A DNA stretch of 64,000 nucleotides from Spongilla lacustris (GCA_949361645.1 OX442421.1:2540633-2604632); one strand, 5' to 3'. Counted from the stretch's first letter, positions 1 through 11,785 are shown. Numbers and translations: made by a program. Notes: generated by a model not told the origin, from the sequence alone.

Positions 1-606
1 ATCGTCACATTATAAATATATTCACGATACAAAATGACGAAATGATGACGTTTCAAATGTAATTCATCGCGATATGGCGGAGGTTTTCAGGTACTCAGCT
101 CTGATGGCACTTTTTTAACGGCAAAGAAGGGTCTATTGCCTCCCAAGTACGATTTCGCGATAGATCTAACATGTGACGACTCGGAAGCGAAATATAGCAG
201 TCCAGTGAGAGCGTACTACGAAATAGCATCGCTAAGCTTTTACGAGCTAAAAACGCATACCTAGCTCGATAATACCGTAACTATTTACCGGACTTAAAAA
301 CCGACTCGGCCAAAGGTTGCTAATGCTTGTTCTTTAGATGCATTGCGAATATGGTCAAGATCTATTGCCTACAGGAGGAGGAATTATGTTCACAATTTTT
401 TTTGTACTGGGGTCACAACAAGTGTTAATAACAAAAGTAAATAGTCACGTGATGCTTTTTAACTTTCAGTATATATTGAAAAATAGTTGTACACTATACC
501 TGCGTTGTCAGATTTCCATTTGATCTCATTGTTATTGAAATATATTCAAGTGAACAAAATAACAGTACAAAAAAATTATAGGAGCAAGTGTGATGGTTTC
601 CACTGT
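1..606. other. AT-rich stretch, no gene recognised
   Basis: Only one short open frame (61 codons) occurs and it has no recognisable domain. I see no splice-bounded exon, RNA gene or repeat structure before the hairpin that starts at 607. Confidence 0.5.
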
Positions 607-703
607 AGTTAATGGATGCTTAATGTTCTTTTCATGATGCACGTATATTATACTGATTATAATATACGTGCATCATGAAAAGAACATTAAGCATCCATTA
701 ACT
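607..703. repeat. Perfect 46-bp-arm hairpin (foldback/MITE-like)
   Basis: Positions 607-652 and 658-703 are exact reverse complements separated by the 5-bp spacer ctgat. The element has no coding capacity. The lack of mismatches suggests a recent foldback insertion or a hairpin-forming transcript. No target-site duplication is obvious. Confidence 0.9.
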
Positions 704-1365
704 AACAAATGAATTAATTACAACCGAGCATAATGGATTGATGTTTAGCGAATACTAAACCTGTTTTGAATTCAATTTGAAAAATAATAATTGATTTTAA
801 TTTTTATATATTAATAATTTCTTGTCTTGAAACATGATTAATCATTTAAAAAGGTGGCAAATTCATTGCGGCAATAAATTAAACTACAATATCACACTGC
901 ACTCTAAACAACAAAACAGGACATTTATAAAAACTCATACTCAATGCAAGAATGCATGCAGTTTTCTTACATTAAAAAGTAAGCATTGATCAATCTATAT
1001 GATTCTAAAAACATCCTATGAGAGATCGAGGCACCGTAAACATGTAAATGATCATGCATGGAGAGCGCTTGCTAGATATCGCCGAAGTATATGTAGCTAG
1101 TTAAGCAAATAGAAGGTCAGTGCAACATCTTTTGGCTTTTGGCTTTGATTTCTATGCATGCGTGCACTATAAAGAAAGAGTACCTGTGGATGAAATCTGC
1201 GAGCAGTTTCAAGCATCCGATTGTAGTACATAGATTAGCAATTGTGCCAGTCTTATAATCGTAAATTGCTGAATTATTTGATTCATGAAAAGAATATACA
1301 ATTTCCGTTTTTGCACGCAGTTTTATGTAGAGTTTTGAGCATGATATAATAAAAAGCGTTGGCGT
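704..1365. other. AT-rich stretch, nothing recognised
   Basis: No open frame with domain features, no splice-bounded exon and no tandem repeat was seen here. Confidence 0.5.
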
Positions 1366-1545
1366 CTGGGGCTACGCCCCAGACCAGCACTCCCTCAGGC
1401 CCCTAGTCTCGTACCCAGACCCTAGTACGTCACAGCTGCGGATGGATTACATCACCGCTACGCTAGAACTAGTTCTAGCGTAGCGGTGATGTGACTACCA
1501 GGCCCCCTAGCTGAGCGGGCGGGGTACCCCCTCCCGCACCCTCCC
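1366..1545. repeat. Repeat with a ctgggg/ccccag hairpin, related to copies at 18.03 and 24.35 kb
   Basis: A hairpin with arms ctgggg/ccccag (loop ctacg) lies at 1366-1382, just after an aaaaag tract, and is followed by GC-rich text. Similarly built hairpins occur at 18,031-18,047 (loop catcg) and 24,354-24,370 (loop cgaag, with the A-rich side inverted). The GC-rich text is unlike the AT-rich flanks, which suggests an inserted dispersed repeat. It also contains the sequence ctcgtacccagaccct, seen again near 5,712 and, as an inverted variant, at 56,141. Confidence 0.6.
1449..1492. repeat. Perfect 44-bp palindrome
   Basis: The two 22-bp halves are exact reverse complements with no spacer, centred between 1470 and 1471. 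It sits inside the GC-rich repeat described at 1366-1545. Confidence 0.95.
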
Positions 1546-1589
1546 CCTTATTAATTAATCATCATTCTTTAACAACCCCCCTTTTCTGA

Positions 1590-1609
1590 AACCCCTGGAT
1601 CCGCCCCTG
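1590..1609. repeat. Terminal inverted repeat of a short-TIR element
   Basis: The sequence atccgcccctg (1599-1609), preceded by acccctgg, matches the reverse complement of the end at 19,334 and the right end at 28,078-28,088. It marks the end of another copy of that family; the partner end was not located. Confidence 0.5.
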
Positions 1610-1795
1610 AGAAGTATAGCCAACCAGAGTAGAAAGACGAACAATGAGGGCCCTGGGGTGACCCAACAATTTGCAACCACGGCAACTGCTAGTGCAGCTG
1701 CATAGACCATATGGCTCAACCACCATTCGCAGTGACCTTTGGATGAACGCAGCGAAGAGGTGTTGATACCAGTGGCGGCCTGGCCGGGGGGGCCA

Positions 1796-1812
1796 GGGGG
1801 GGGGGGGGGGGG
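1796..1812. repeat. Poly(G) run, 17 bp
   Basis: This is one of at least nine G or C homopolymers of 15 bp or more in the window. It lies beside the sequence cagtggcggcctggcc, which resembles a transposon end. Confidence 0.9.
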
Positions 1813-2005
1813 CACCAACCCACCTGCCGCTTTATGACGTGGGGCGCCAGGCGGCAGGCCGCAGGCGTTCATTCAACTTCACCGTCAACGTATTATCCAG
1901 CGCTAGCGCTCAATCGTCTGATTTAATTAACAAATTAACTCGTCTCTGTAGTATAATAATATTAATATTATTATACTACACTCTTCCCCATCTACTATGA
2001 ATAAG

Positions 2006-2695
2006 TCATTTCCATCCATAACGGTCCGGAGGTCTATGCACTCGCTGAGGATAACGTCTAGGTCCTTGGTCTTTAACCTCAGGTATTTCAGCTCTTGTGA
2101 TATCCCAATTGTCTGCTGCAACTTCATTCTCTCTCTCTCCCTCATCTATTGTTGCATCAACCACTGGTATATCATTTGTCCTTCCTACCTCTGATGATGC
2201 ACTGGAATCACCTGTTGGAAGAGATGTAACTGTTTCATGCCAGTATGGACTATCACTGCAACCACGCATTTGATCCACATGCCGTCTCCATGAAATTGTA
2301 GGAGAAATTTGTACAACATATGACACAGGTCCACTCTTCTGTTTCACTATTGCTGGTACCCATTTTGGTCCTTCCCTGTAGTTTCGCACCATTACCCGTT
2401 GCCCAACCATAAACTGTCTCAATGTGGCTGCTCCATCATGATTATTTTTCTGAAGAAACTGTTTCTTAGCCACAACAGATTCCAAGTCAGGTCTTAAAAG
2501 ATCCAATGCTACACGTAAATGTCTTCCCATAAATAATTCACAAGGAGCAACGCCCGTGGTAGCATGTGGTGTCACTCGATAAGACAATAGAAAATGCATC
2601 AACTGGTCATGAAGGGACTTGCCCTTATTTTTATGCATGGCTTCCTTAAATGTTCTAACAAATCTCTCTGCTGCACCATTTGATGAAGGGGCTCT
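2006..2695 (-). mobile_element. Ty3/Gypsy-type integrase C-terminal remnant
   Basis: An open frame on the minus strand ends with a TGA at 2006-2008. It starts with the conserved end of a retroviral-type integrase core (the S-N-G-A-A-E-R context at about 2,640-2,695), then SYRVTPHATTGVAPCELFMG, a WxPAIV segment and a proline/arginine-rich tail. That order is typical of the integrase C-terminus of Ty3/Gypsy retrotransposons. Reverse transcriptase, protease and LTRs are not visible, and upstream sequence is lost near 2,700, so this is an old truncated copy. The family call is from established motif knowledge; the subfamily is unknown. Confidence 0.75.
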
Positions 2696-2877
2696 CTCTC
2701 ACACACATGCAGTCCGGCTGTTGGTCTTCCCTCTGTTATCCTCAGCAGCAAGCTCTACCTTAGGTCTTGAAGCATTAATGGACAATGACTGATGTTTTAT
2801 TTTGTATGTGTAATGTATAAATGATGATAATCATGACTGTCATTTATCTGGGGTTATTTTTAACATGCACATTGTCG

Positions 2878-4873
2878 AGGGAGGAGAGGGAGAGGGAGAG
2901 GGAGAGGGAGAGAGAGAGGGAGAGGGAGAGGGAGAGGGAGAGGGAGAGGGAGAGGGAGAGGGAGAGAGAGAGGGAGAGGGCGAAGGAGAGGGAGAGGGAG
3001 AGGGAGAGGGAGAGGGAGAAGGAGAGGGAGGAGAGGGAGAGGGAGAGGGAGAGGGAGAGGGAGAGGGAGAGGGAGGAGAGGGAGAGAGAGGGGAGAGGGA
3101 GAGGGAGAGGGAGGAGATGGAGGGAGGAGAGGGCGAAGGAGAGGGAGAGGGAGAGGGAGAGGGAGAGGGAGAGGGAGAAGGAGAGGGAGGAGAGGGAGAG
3201 GGAGAAGGAGAGGGAGGAGGGAGAGGGAGAGGGAGAGGGAGAGGGAGAGGGAGAGGGAGAGGGAGAGGGAGAGGGAGAGGGAGAGGGAGGAGATGGAGGG
3301 AGGAGAGGGCGAAGGAGAGGGAGAGGGAGAGGGAGACGGAGAGGGAGAGGGAGAGGGAGAGGGAGAGGGAGAAGGAGAGGGAGGAGAGGGAGAGGGAGAG
3401 GGAGAGGGAGAGGGAGAGGGAGAGGGAGAGGGAGAAGGAGAGGGAGAGGGAGAAGGAGAGGGAGGAGAGGTGAGGGAGAGGGAGAGGGAGAAGGAGAGGG
3501 AGAGGGAGAGGGAGAGGGAGAGGGAGAGGGAGAGGGAGGAGAGGGAGAGGGAGGAGAGGGAGAGGGAGATGGAGGAGAGGGAGAGGGAGAGGGAGAGGGA
3601 GGAGATGGAGGGAGGAGAGGGCGAAGGAGAGGGAGAGGGAGAGGGAGAGGGAGAGGGAGAGGGAGAGGGAGAGGGAGGAGAGGGAGAGGGAGATGGAGGA
3701 GAGGGAGAGGGAGAGGGAGGAGATGGAGGGAGGAGAGGGCGAAGGAGAGGGAGAGGAAGAGGGAGAGGGAGAGGGAGAGGGAGAGGGAGAGGGAGAGGGA
3801 GAGGGAGAGGGAGAGGGAGAGGGAGAGGGAGAGGGAGAGGGAGAGGGAGAGGGAGAGGGAGAGGGCGAAGGAGAGGGAGAGGGAGAGGGAGAGGGAGAGG
3901 GAGAGGGAGAAGGAGAGGGAGGAGAGGGAGAGGGAGAGGGAGAGGGAGAGGGAGAGGGAGAGGGAGGAGAGGGAGAGAGAGGGGAGAGGGAGGAGAGGGA
4001 GAGAGAGGGGAGAGGGAGAGGGAGAGGGAGGAGATGGAGGGAGGAGAGGGCGAAGGAGAGGGAGAGGGAGAGGGAGAGGGAGAGGGAGAAGGAGAGGGAG
4101 GAGGGAGAGGGAGAGGGAGAGGGAGAGGGAGAGGGAGAGGGAGAGGGAGAGGGAGAGGGAGAGGGAGAGGGAGAGGGAGAGGGAGAGGGAGAGGGAGAGG
4201 GAGGAGATGGAGGGAGGAGAGGGCGAAGGAGAGGGAGAGGGAGAGGGAGAGGGAGAGGGAGAGGGAGAAGGAGAGGGAGGAGAGGGAGAGGGAGAGGGAG
4301 AGGGAGAGGGAGAGGGAGAGGGAGAAGGAGAGGGAGAGGGAGAAGGAGAGGGAGGAGAGGTGAGGGAGAGGGAGAGGGAGAAGGAGAGGGAGAGGGAGAG
4401 GGAGAGGGAGAGGGAGAGGGAGGAGAGGGAGAGGGAGAGGGAGGAGAGGGAGAGGGAGATGGAGGAGAGGGAGAGGGAGAGGGAGAGGGAGAGGGAGGAG
4501 ATGGAGGGAGGAGAGGGCGAAGGAGAGGGAGAGGGAGAGGGAGAGGGAGAGGGAGAGGGAGAGGGAGAGGGAGAGGGAGAGGGAGAGGGAGAGGGAGAGG
4601 GAGAGGGAGGAGAGGGAGAGGGAGATGGAGGAGAGGGAGAGGGAGAGGGAGGAGATGGAGGGAGGAGAGGGCGAAGGAGAGGGAGAGGAAGAGGGAGAGG
4701 GAGAGGGAGAGGGAGAGGGAGGGGAGAGGGAGAGGGAGAGGGAGAGGGAGAGGGAGAGGGAGAGGGAGAGGGAGAGGGAGAGGGAGAGGGAGAGGGAGAG
4801 GGAGGAGAGGGGAGGGAGGAGAGGGGAGGGAGGAGAGGGAGGAGAGGGGAGGGAGGAGAGGGAGGAGAGGGGA
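2878..4873 (+). repeat. (GGGAGA)n polypurine satellite, about 2 kb
   Basis: Almost all of this 2-kb tract is built from the hexamer gggaga and one- or two-step variants, so the + strand is nearly pure purine. Long stop-free frames on both strands are a by-product of the repeat and should not be annotated as genes. A marker variant (gagatggagggaggagaggg, followed by cgaagg) recurs near 3113, 3290, 3601, 3719, 4031, 4203, 4499 and 4651. The spacing pattern repeats after about 0.9 kb, which shows a higher-order duplication. Confidence 0.97.
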
Positions 4874-4940
4874 GTATGGGAGGAAAAATAAGACACACAC
4901 AAAAGTACATCCATACCACACCCTCCTTCCATATTTGTAA

Positions 4941-5191
4941 CTATGGGATGCATACATCATATGTATCCTCAACCTCCATCTCACATACATGTAAGTTGTC
5001 TCCACCATCTGCAACACAAATTTGCCCCAAGGTACTATTATTAAATATACAATTTGTTCCATCACATCTTGCGAAGTTGCTAACAACCAAATACATGTAT
5101 GATGCCTCAACAATGTGACAGTCCCAATCGGGTGGCCTCTTTGACTTGAAAGGTCCATGTGGTATGCATACAAAGTTCCTTTTGCATGGCC
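4941..5191 (-). CDS. Cysteine-rich terminal exon, unidentified
   Basis: On the minus strand an acceptor (atatcctag) at 5192-5193 opens an 83-codon frame that ends at a TAG (4941-4943). The peptide has nine cysteines and short motifs such as [10 protein letters not shown] and [11 protein letters not shown], which look like a secreted or extracellular disulfide-rich module. No upstream exon was found. The purine satellite begins about 70 bp beyond the stop. It could be a genuine last exon or a gene fragment; I do not recognise the family. Confidence 0.35.
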
Positions 5192-5195
5192 CTAG

Positions 5196-6029
5196 GATAT
5201 GTGTGGACCTCTACGTGTCCAATTCATCCAACCCGTTCCCCGTTCCCTAAGTCCAGCCATCGATTTAAACGGTAGCATCCCAATAAGAGCGCACTCTGTG
5301 CTTCAGCTATAGATGGCAAATAAGTAAACAAACGTGGCTACATGTAGCTAGCTTACACGCATGAGCAGGCACCCGGTCGATCCAATGATACAAATAGTGA
5401 AGGGCATAGTGGCTGTGCACAGTCCCATTGCGAGCGCAACGTTACATACGTATAAACACCATGCTTACTTTGAATTGAAGGAGGCCTTGCATCCAAAAGA
5501 AGTAAATCCCTCCTTTGACGATCTGCTGCATAGTGCGTGTAGACTGCATTGCCATCGAGATTTTTAACGCAGCGATATTTTCCGTGGCTGAGTATAAAAT
5601 TTCAATAGCGCGTCGACAACATGGAGTAAACGATTGCCTCCCACTCCCATACTTACATAATTACTTAGTGATGAAACGACATCTTCCCGCTTCACAATCC
5701 TCGTTGTGATACTCGTACCCAGACCCTTATGTTCGTAAGAATGGATTTAATTATTACTCATTAGACCCTAACCCATTAGACGGCTATACCTTGTACCAAT
5801 GATTATTAACAATTAGTGACTTGATAACGCAAGCGCCCAAAGCGAAACCAAGTATAACATGTTCTTCTGAAGACTGACAGAAGGCTTCATCACCCTAAGG
5901 TCGGCATACACGGGGCGACTTCCTGCCGACTTGTCGCATGCAACTCTAATGAATACAAGTTATAAAAACATTCTCTCTGAGAAAGTTAGTGGTATATAGG
6001 ATTTGAAGGCAATGGTGGTGTAAAAAGGA
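5196..6029. other. Unassigned sequence
   Basis: No domain-bearing frame was seen. A short sequence ctcgtacccagaccct at 5712-5727 repeats one at 1408-1423 and, as an inverted variant, at 56,141, and may be a transposon end. Confidence 0.4.
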
Positions 6030-6157
6030 AGGGAACAAGGGATCAACGATGATACGAAAATTTTTTAACAGACCTATATTTAGTAGTACGTACATCTTTC
6101 GTTGCTAAATATAGGACGTAAAAAATTTTCGTATCATCGTTGATCCCTTATTCCTTC
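6030..6157. repeat. Imperfect foldback hairpin, arms about 54 bp
   Basis: The left arm (about 6030-6083) and right arm (about 6104-6157) are near-perfect reverse complements, sharing gggatcaacgatgatacg and the following A/T-rich text. They are separated by a roughly 20-bp loop. There is no coding capacity; it is consistent with a small foldback MITE. Confidence 0.85.
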
Positions 6158-6499
6158 TTAGCTATCCCATGCACCCTCGTCGCCACTGTAGACCTCAGGA
6201 TGCACTCGGATAGCTCAGATCCAGCTACAGCTACGTGTAGGCCTACATCTATTGTCTGAGCAGCCGGTCGAGGTAAGCAGCCTAACATCATTTCAATACA
6301 TCGATCTGTCTTGCAGAAAACACAGACTCGAAGCTTTTAGTATTCCATGGCATGTACGGCACCTGGCCCACCACGCCCTCTGCTCCACTCCAGCTTTGCA
6401 AACTGCTAGTCTCATTTTATTAACTATGGATTTTACTAAATATCTATGGCAACACATAGAAACGCCATTTAAAAATGGCGCCTTATTGCACCAAAACTG

Positions 6500-6880
6500 A
6501 TTTACTATTTTTAAAAATGGTCCCCAAATTCTTCACGACAACATCCACTTTTTTTCATATATTATATTATTTGGATAGTTGTAGAATTGTTTCAGAGGGT
6601 GGCAAAAGTTCTAACCCCCTCTGTTCATTAGTTATAACTAATGGAATATCTTAATTAGCATGATTTTTTTCCATTTTCTGTACAAGTCTATGGAATATCA
6701 TATTTTCAGAAATGGTCCCAGAATTTTGGACGATACAAGGTATAAAATTTGAAATTGCCTACATTTAAACATCATTTAGAGTAGTATTAGAGGGTGGCAA
6801 AAGTTGCAGGTCCGTTAGTTAAGTAAATAATAATCAAGTTAGTAAAAACGCCATACATTCTCTATGGAACGTACCGCGGA
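6500..6880 (+). repeat. Two diverged copies of a 190-bp unit
   Basis: The segments around 6510-6690 and 6705-6880 share aligned landmarks in the same order: aaatggtccc, gagggtggcaaaagtt and ctatggaa. They appear to be an old tandem duplication. No gene is seen. Confidence 0.5.
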
Positions 6881-7418
6881 ATGAAATCCAAAAATTTACA
6901 AACCGCAACTTTCGTGTCCGTTGATTTCTCCATATGTGGACATCATACGTGTCACTGTATATATGATTTCGTGCAACAGGGGAGTTGTGGAGTCTTGTCC
7001 TTGAACCTAAAAAAAATATTTGCTGTGTTACGATGAGTTAACCATCGACTGCATCACTTACGTCATTGCCTTGGGCACGTCCAGTGTGGGTGGGGGCCAT
7101 TTAGGGGATACATCTGGAACGCTGCGTCTTAAATCAGTTTTTCTTCATTCAGTTTCATTTTCCCCAATCTCCCAGTGCAAATAGATGCGTTACTTACATT
7201 TATAAGAACATTGGAAGAATGGTCACCAACATATCTTCTCTTTGCAATGAGAATGATTTAATTTTCCTTATTCTTTGTTCCCCTCATCCCTCACATCTTG
7301 TCGCACACTTGCATGTCATAGTTTTCATTATGTAGCGATTATAATTATAATTTGGTTTTACTGCTATGTTGTTTTTTTGTGTGTAGATAAATTAACTCAT
7401 CCATTTTACTTATCGAGC

Positions 7419-7742
7419 ATGGAGAATGCTGCCTCAACAATTGGATTATTTTCACCTACGATATCACCACTTAATTCAGAATGTTACAACGAATGTGATG
7501 AGTCTATCTTTGGCATCAATAATATGCATTTATACAGTATGCAGGCAATAGTCGACAAGAATGTTCAACACGACGAAAAGCATGGTGAAACAACCATGAA
7601 CTTAATGAAAAAAATCCTTCATGGCATAGATGGGTTAGAAATGCAACCTAAGTCATTTTCAGTTAAGGATCTTCATCAATTCATGCCAATAGTTAATTTT
7701 GTTAAAGAAGACATGCAACCCGATTTATGCATTTTAATATAG
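7419..7742 (+). CDS. Hypothetical protein or exon, 107 codons
   Basis: An open frame begins with ATG GAG AAT GCT and ends at TAG 7740-7742; it stays open further 5' to about 7275. The peptide has normal composition (for example MQAIVDKNVQHDEKHGETTM) and no repeat bias, but no recognised domain. A plausible acceptor (gtgtgtag) lies at about 7386, so this may be a last exon. It is 520 bp upstream of the PPM1D-like gene on the same strand. Confidence 0.3.
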   Translation: MENAASTIGLFSPTISPLNSECYNECDESIFGINNMHLYSMQAIVDKNVQHDEKHGETTMNLMKKILHGIDGLEMQPKSFSVKDLHQFMPIVNFVKEDMQPDLCILI

Positions 7743-7974
7743 TATATGGTTCTAGCTTCATCCGTTTAGACATGAATTTTCGCTCGGTGTATTCTACGAC
7801 GGCTTCTGCACTGGGGGATGTTTTGAGCCCTTCGTGTGCCCGTCTTTGTATGTCATGAACTCGCAAAGCGTTGCGTTTAACAACAGTTTATAATGTCACC
7901 CATGAAAGGCAATGTTTTAAAATTCCCCCTCAGTTGATCATTCCCATCGCAATAGACCATTCATTTGACTAATG

Positions 7975-8145
7975 TAGGGGACATCAGGGGCACTGACTAT
8001 GTAGGTACATCAGGGGTACTGACTATGTAGGGGGCACTGACTATGTAGGGGAAATCAGGGGCACTAGGGGTCATCAGGGGCACTAGGGGTCATCAGGGCC
8101 CTGACTATGTCTGGGCAGGAAAAGGCTTGCCTGGGCAGGCCTAGG
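7975..8145 (+). repeat. Irregular minisatellite built on catcaggggcactgactatg
   Basis: Units containing gtaggg, catcaggggcact and gactatgtag are repeated imperfectly six to eight times just upstream of the PPM1D-like gene. Whether it influences the promoter is unknown. Confidence 0.7.
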
Positions 8146-8263
8146 AACGCCGGTCTATGAATGTGATAACACGGACACGATAAAAGAGCGACATGTATAA
8201 TATAATAATAGTAGAAAGAGAACGACTTGTATAACATACTATCCGAAGCGTCAAGTAATATGA

Positions 8264-10101
8264 ATGCCGAATAAGGGAATAACTATCAGCGTTACCGCGG
8301 AGACCAACTCGGGCGGGAGAAAGCATATGGAAGACTACTTGTCGGTGAAGTTGGCGCCTAACGAAGACCTCCGCAAGATCCCAGAGCTGAGGGAGCAGGC
8401 CTACGTGGCCGTCTTTGATGGGCACGGAGGAAAAGAGGCGGCCAAATATGCTCGAGAGAGGCTTTGGGACACCATTCAAAACCAACCGAAATTTCTCTTC
8501 TCGGACACGGAGAGCATATGCCAGGGAATTCGGGACGCTTTCGAGTCTCTACACTTGGAAATGCTACAGCAGAGAGGTATAACACTGCGATATGCGAGCT
8601 GTTTATACGAATCGTTTACTTAGCTGAGTGGTTTTGCGTTTATCACAAACTTGAATGCGCCTCCCCCCCATGCACTTGAGCATCTCAGACACTTGGAAGC
8701 CGAACAAGATGGGCGATCCCAGTACCGCTGGTACTACCGCTTCGGCCGTCATCTTTCGCCAGGACAAGATATTCGTGGCGAACGTTGGAGATTCCACAGT
8801 TGTCCTCGGTGGGTGAAGCATCGGGCCCATATTCCGTCTACTTTACGCGCACTCACACTCACCGTCCGCCACCCACACACACTCTCTCCCCCTCCCACTC
8901 ACACACGGAACGCCATCCCCATATACCGCAGCTGTCAACAATCCGCACAGACACATTTTGGGAGAGCCAGCAGTGGTGGCTCACGTGCTGACAAAGGACC
9001 ACAAGTCTGATGACCCAGCAGAAACCCAACTGATCGAGAGCTTAGGTAAGATACCCCTGTGTGTGTGGTCATCATATCAAGCCCATGGTGTTGTAAACTT
9101 TGCTAGGTGGACGTGTAGTGGTGAGCAAGAAGGGGGTTTCCAGAGTGGTATGGGAGCACCAAAGACAGAAGCTGAGATTGGGCGAGGACTGTGACAGACA
9201 GATGGACACCATCCCTTTCCTGAGCCTGTCGCGTTCCCTGGGGGACTTCTGGTCCTACTGCACAAGGACCCAGAGGTTCACAGTCTCCCCATGTCCCGAT
9301 GTGACCTTTGTCCCCTTGAACCTCAGCGAGCAGAAGTTTGTCCTCATTGCCAGCGATGGCTTGTGGAATGTAATGACCCCCAATGAAGTAGTGAGCTTTA
9401 TCTGGAAATATGAGCACGACATGGCATGTCACCAGGAGTCCAAAGATGTCGTCCGCGCCCTTATAAACGAGGCACTGAGGAGGTGGAAGACCAAAGGGTT
9501 ACTGGCTGACAACATAGCCGTCCTAATCGCCTTCCTCAGTGAGCAGACCCCGCCTTCTGCACACGGTGTTAGCAGCTCTGGATCAAAGGAGGCCACACCC
9601 CTCATTGAGGAGTCTGTCTGCAAGCACGGGGACCCCACCCCTCTGCCATGTGCTGCGCCCACACCCCTGGCCCCTGGGCCCCAGGAGCCTAGCATCATTG
9701 AACGCTCCTCCTCCTCCAGATCAGGTAGTCACTACTACTACAAGGAGACCCTACCCGATGGAGGGACCATCGAATACGATACGAAGATAAAGCTTCGGGG
9801 CAAGAAACACAAACCAAAGGAGCCTCAGTGTGGAATTTCAATGAGGAGCGATTTCACAAGGAGAGCGCTGAGGGGTGAGGTGGGTGTGGCTGAGGGGGTG
9901 GAGGAGGAGGAGGAATTTGCGCCGCCGCAGTTGAAGAGGTGTAGGAGGATGAGTGATGGGGCAGTGAGGGAAGATGACGGACACACCTCCGACAGCAGTA
10001 GTAGTAGTAGTGGCATTTACAGCGATGGCTTTTCACCGGATGGGAATAAAGAATCCAGTGGGCTGTTTGGATTGAAAGAGCCAACGTGTTTAGAAGGGTA
10101 A
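8264..10101 (+). CDS. PPM1D: PP2C-family Ser/Thr phosphatase, PPM1D (Wip1)-like
   Basis: Four exons join in frame: 8264-8576, 8689-8808, about 8971-9045, and 9107-10101. The PP2C metal-binding and fold motifs appear in order: [45 protein letters not shown] and ADNIAVLIA. These match the Mn/Mg-dependent phosphatases. The spacing and the [17 protein letters not shown] segment resemble PPM1D, which in animals dephosphorylates DNA-damage-response proteins such as p53 and ATM targets. After the catalytic domain (about 320 residues) there is a low-complexity acidic/serine tail ending LEG and a TAA at 10,099-10,101. The third acceptor (agccag at 8965-8970) is the least certain join. No frameshift is seen in the catalytic part, so it looks functional. 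Orthology to PPM1D rather than another PP2C is inferred. Confidence 0.85.
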
Positions 10102-10392
10102 GCCCCAAAGTGACTGTGGTTGTGTGAATAGGCACCTTTGTAAGAGGTATACATGTACATAGACTGTAGGGCTTATATCACTTGCTGAAAAGGTGGTTGT
10201 AGAGACCTCTAAAAATGGTGTTTTCAGATATAGCCGATGTAACAGTGTGGCTGTCCCTCAGTGTATACCTCCCACCCATGGGGTGGAGGCGGGACCTATC
10301 GTGGATACACAACTCGCTTATTGTATCAGAAGAAGTTAGCCGAAGCTATGGCGAACCGAGCAAAGGGTGTGGCCATTTGGGGAGACGGTGGT

Positions 10393-10411
10393 GGGGGGGG
10401 GGGGGGGGGGG
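10393..10411. repeat. Poly(G) run, 19 bp
   Basis: A homopolymer of 19 G downstream of the PPM1D-like gene. Confidence 0.95.
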
Positions 10412-10584
10412 CCTGGGTTAGTTATGGGAAGTGGATAATGAGTTGTTGTATTTTTGGATCTTCAAGAGAACTGGCTCCACCCCCTGGAGAGGAAGCCAAT
10501 ATAACTGAATGCCAAGTGAGTCATAAGATGGTATAGTTACATTCTGGACCTGGCCACTGTATGGATATAATATGTATTTATGTA

Positions 10585-10640
10585 TGTTGTATGTATGTAT
10601 GTATGTATGTGTATGTATGTATGTATGTGTGTATGTATAA
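10585..10640. repeat. (TATG)n microsatellite
   Basis: Tandem tatg/tgta units with occasional tgtg interruptions. Confidence 0.9.
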
Positions 10641-10939
10641 TTTACCCTCACACACATATGCAAAAAAAATGAAATGTTCTGATTATAATGACTCAGTATT
10701 TTTTAACTGCTTATTTTCTTCACACAGACCCACTAGTCATTAATTCATTGTATTTTTCTCATTTATTATTCCTTGTATTTATTCTCAATTATTTATTTAT
10801 TACCCATATTATATATAAATCAACTTGATGAGTTTATGCAGATGCATTACTTTATTCCCGTCGCATTACTATAAAAGAAAAGTGGGGAGGGAGGAGACGA
10901 AAGGGCAGCGTATCGTGTACCACTTACAATGCAACTTCG

Positions 10940-11179
10940 TTTTACCTTCTGTAGCACCATCCTTGTCAACTTCTACAACACAAAAGAGTTAATATGAATG
11001 ATAGTGGTGAAAGGAGTTGTTAAACGACAGATGGTACCTTCTTCAGAAGCTTGAGTGAGGGCCTCACCATCAGAAAAATTATCATGGGGTGCCTTGGCCT
11101 CCTCGTCTTCATCATCATCGTCATCATTTATTGCCCACCGTTGTCTCTGTTTCTTCGAAATTTTCTTTTTTTTGACATC
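10940..11179 (-). CDS. Two putative exons of an acidic/lysine-rich protein
   Basis: On the minus strand a frame at about 11,179-11,035 encodes a basic start (VKKKKISKKQRQRW), then a run of Asp/Glu and an acidic stretch, and stops at a possible donor. After a short intron an acceptor (gtgttgtag) opens EVDKDGATE in a compatible phase. The composition suggests a nuclear, low-complexity protein. No further exons were found and no family is recognised. The region could be noncoding. Confidence 0.3.
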
Positions 11180-11589
11180 TTGACGTACAAAAATGGGAAA
11201 GTTGAGTGCTAGTTTTTACTCAGGATGGCCACTAAGAACCACTCTTAATTCATATTCCTGTCCCAATCATATATAAAAGTCCCACCGCCTCTTTTCATCC
11301 CAATGACGGGGAGGGAGAGAGAGAGAGGAGATATAGGGGGAGAGGGAGCGGCGAGAGGGAGAGGGAGGGAGGGAGAGAGGGGTTCCCTATATTGACAGTT
11401 CTACCAACAGAGATGGGAGATGTAAGGACAACCAGCCACGGACCGATGCAGCATTACCCCTTCCTGGTCTTCATTCTTCTCATCAATGCTTCTTTCTCTG
11501 TAAGAACAACCAGCCCCTTCCTGGTCTTCATTCTTCTCATCAATGCTACATGTACTTTCCCCATCCTTATCAGACTGCATTTTCCTTCA

Positions 11590-11785
11590 CAGAAGCACTG
11601 AGTCAAGGGTACAAACAAAGGTGGGACTTTGAAAATGTCGCTAAGTGTACTCGCCTCAAAAAGCAGGACCACCATAAAAAATAAAAACATGAAAGGGGTT
11701 ACCCCATGCAGAGGTCACCCACAAGACTTATAACAAGGGACAAGCTCACAGGATGTTCTTACACTACACAGAGATAATGGTTAAT
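11590..11785 (+). repeat. Single dispersed unit of the 40-46 kb satellite
   Basis: Landmarks of the satellite at 42-46 kb occur here once and in the same order: gggtacaaacaaa, gtgggactttgaaaat, cgctaagtgtac, aaaggggttaccccatgc, agaggtcacccacaag and acagagataat. This is one diverged unit about 30 kb from the array. Confidence 0.85.

Noticed and set aside
2821..5173. Very long open frames (up to about 777 codons) on both strands
   Set aside because: They are products of the stop-free GGGAGA hexamer repeat; the peptides are pure RE/EG/SP/LP repeats with no start context or domain.
10251..10420. Possible extra exon after the PPM1D-like gene (YTSHPWGGGGTYRGYTTRLL)
   Set aside because: An acceptor and open frame exist, but the frame enters a 19-bp poly(G) run and the upstream gene already has a good stop; not enough support.
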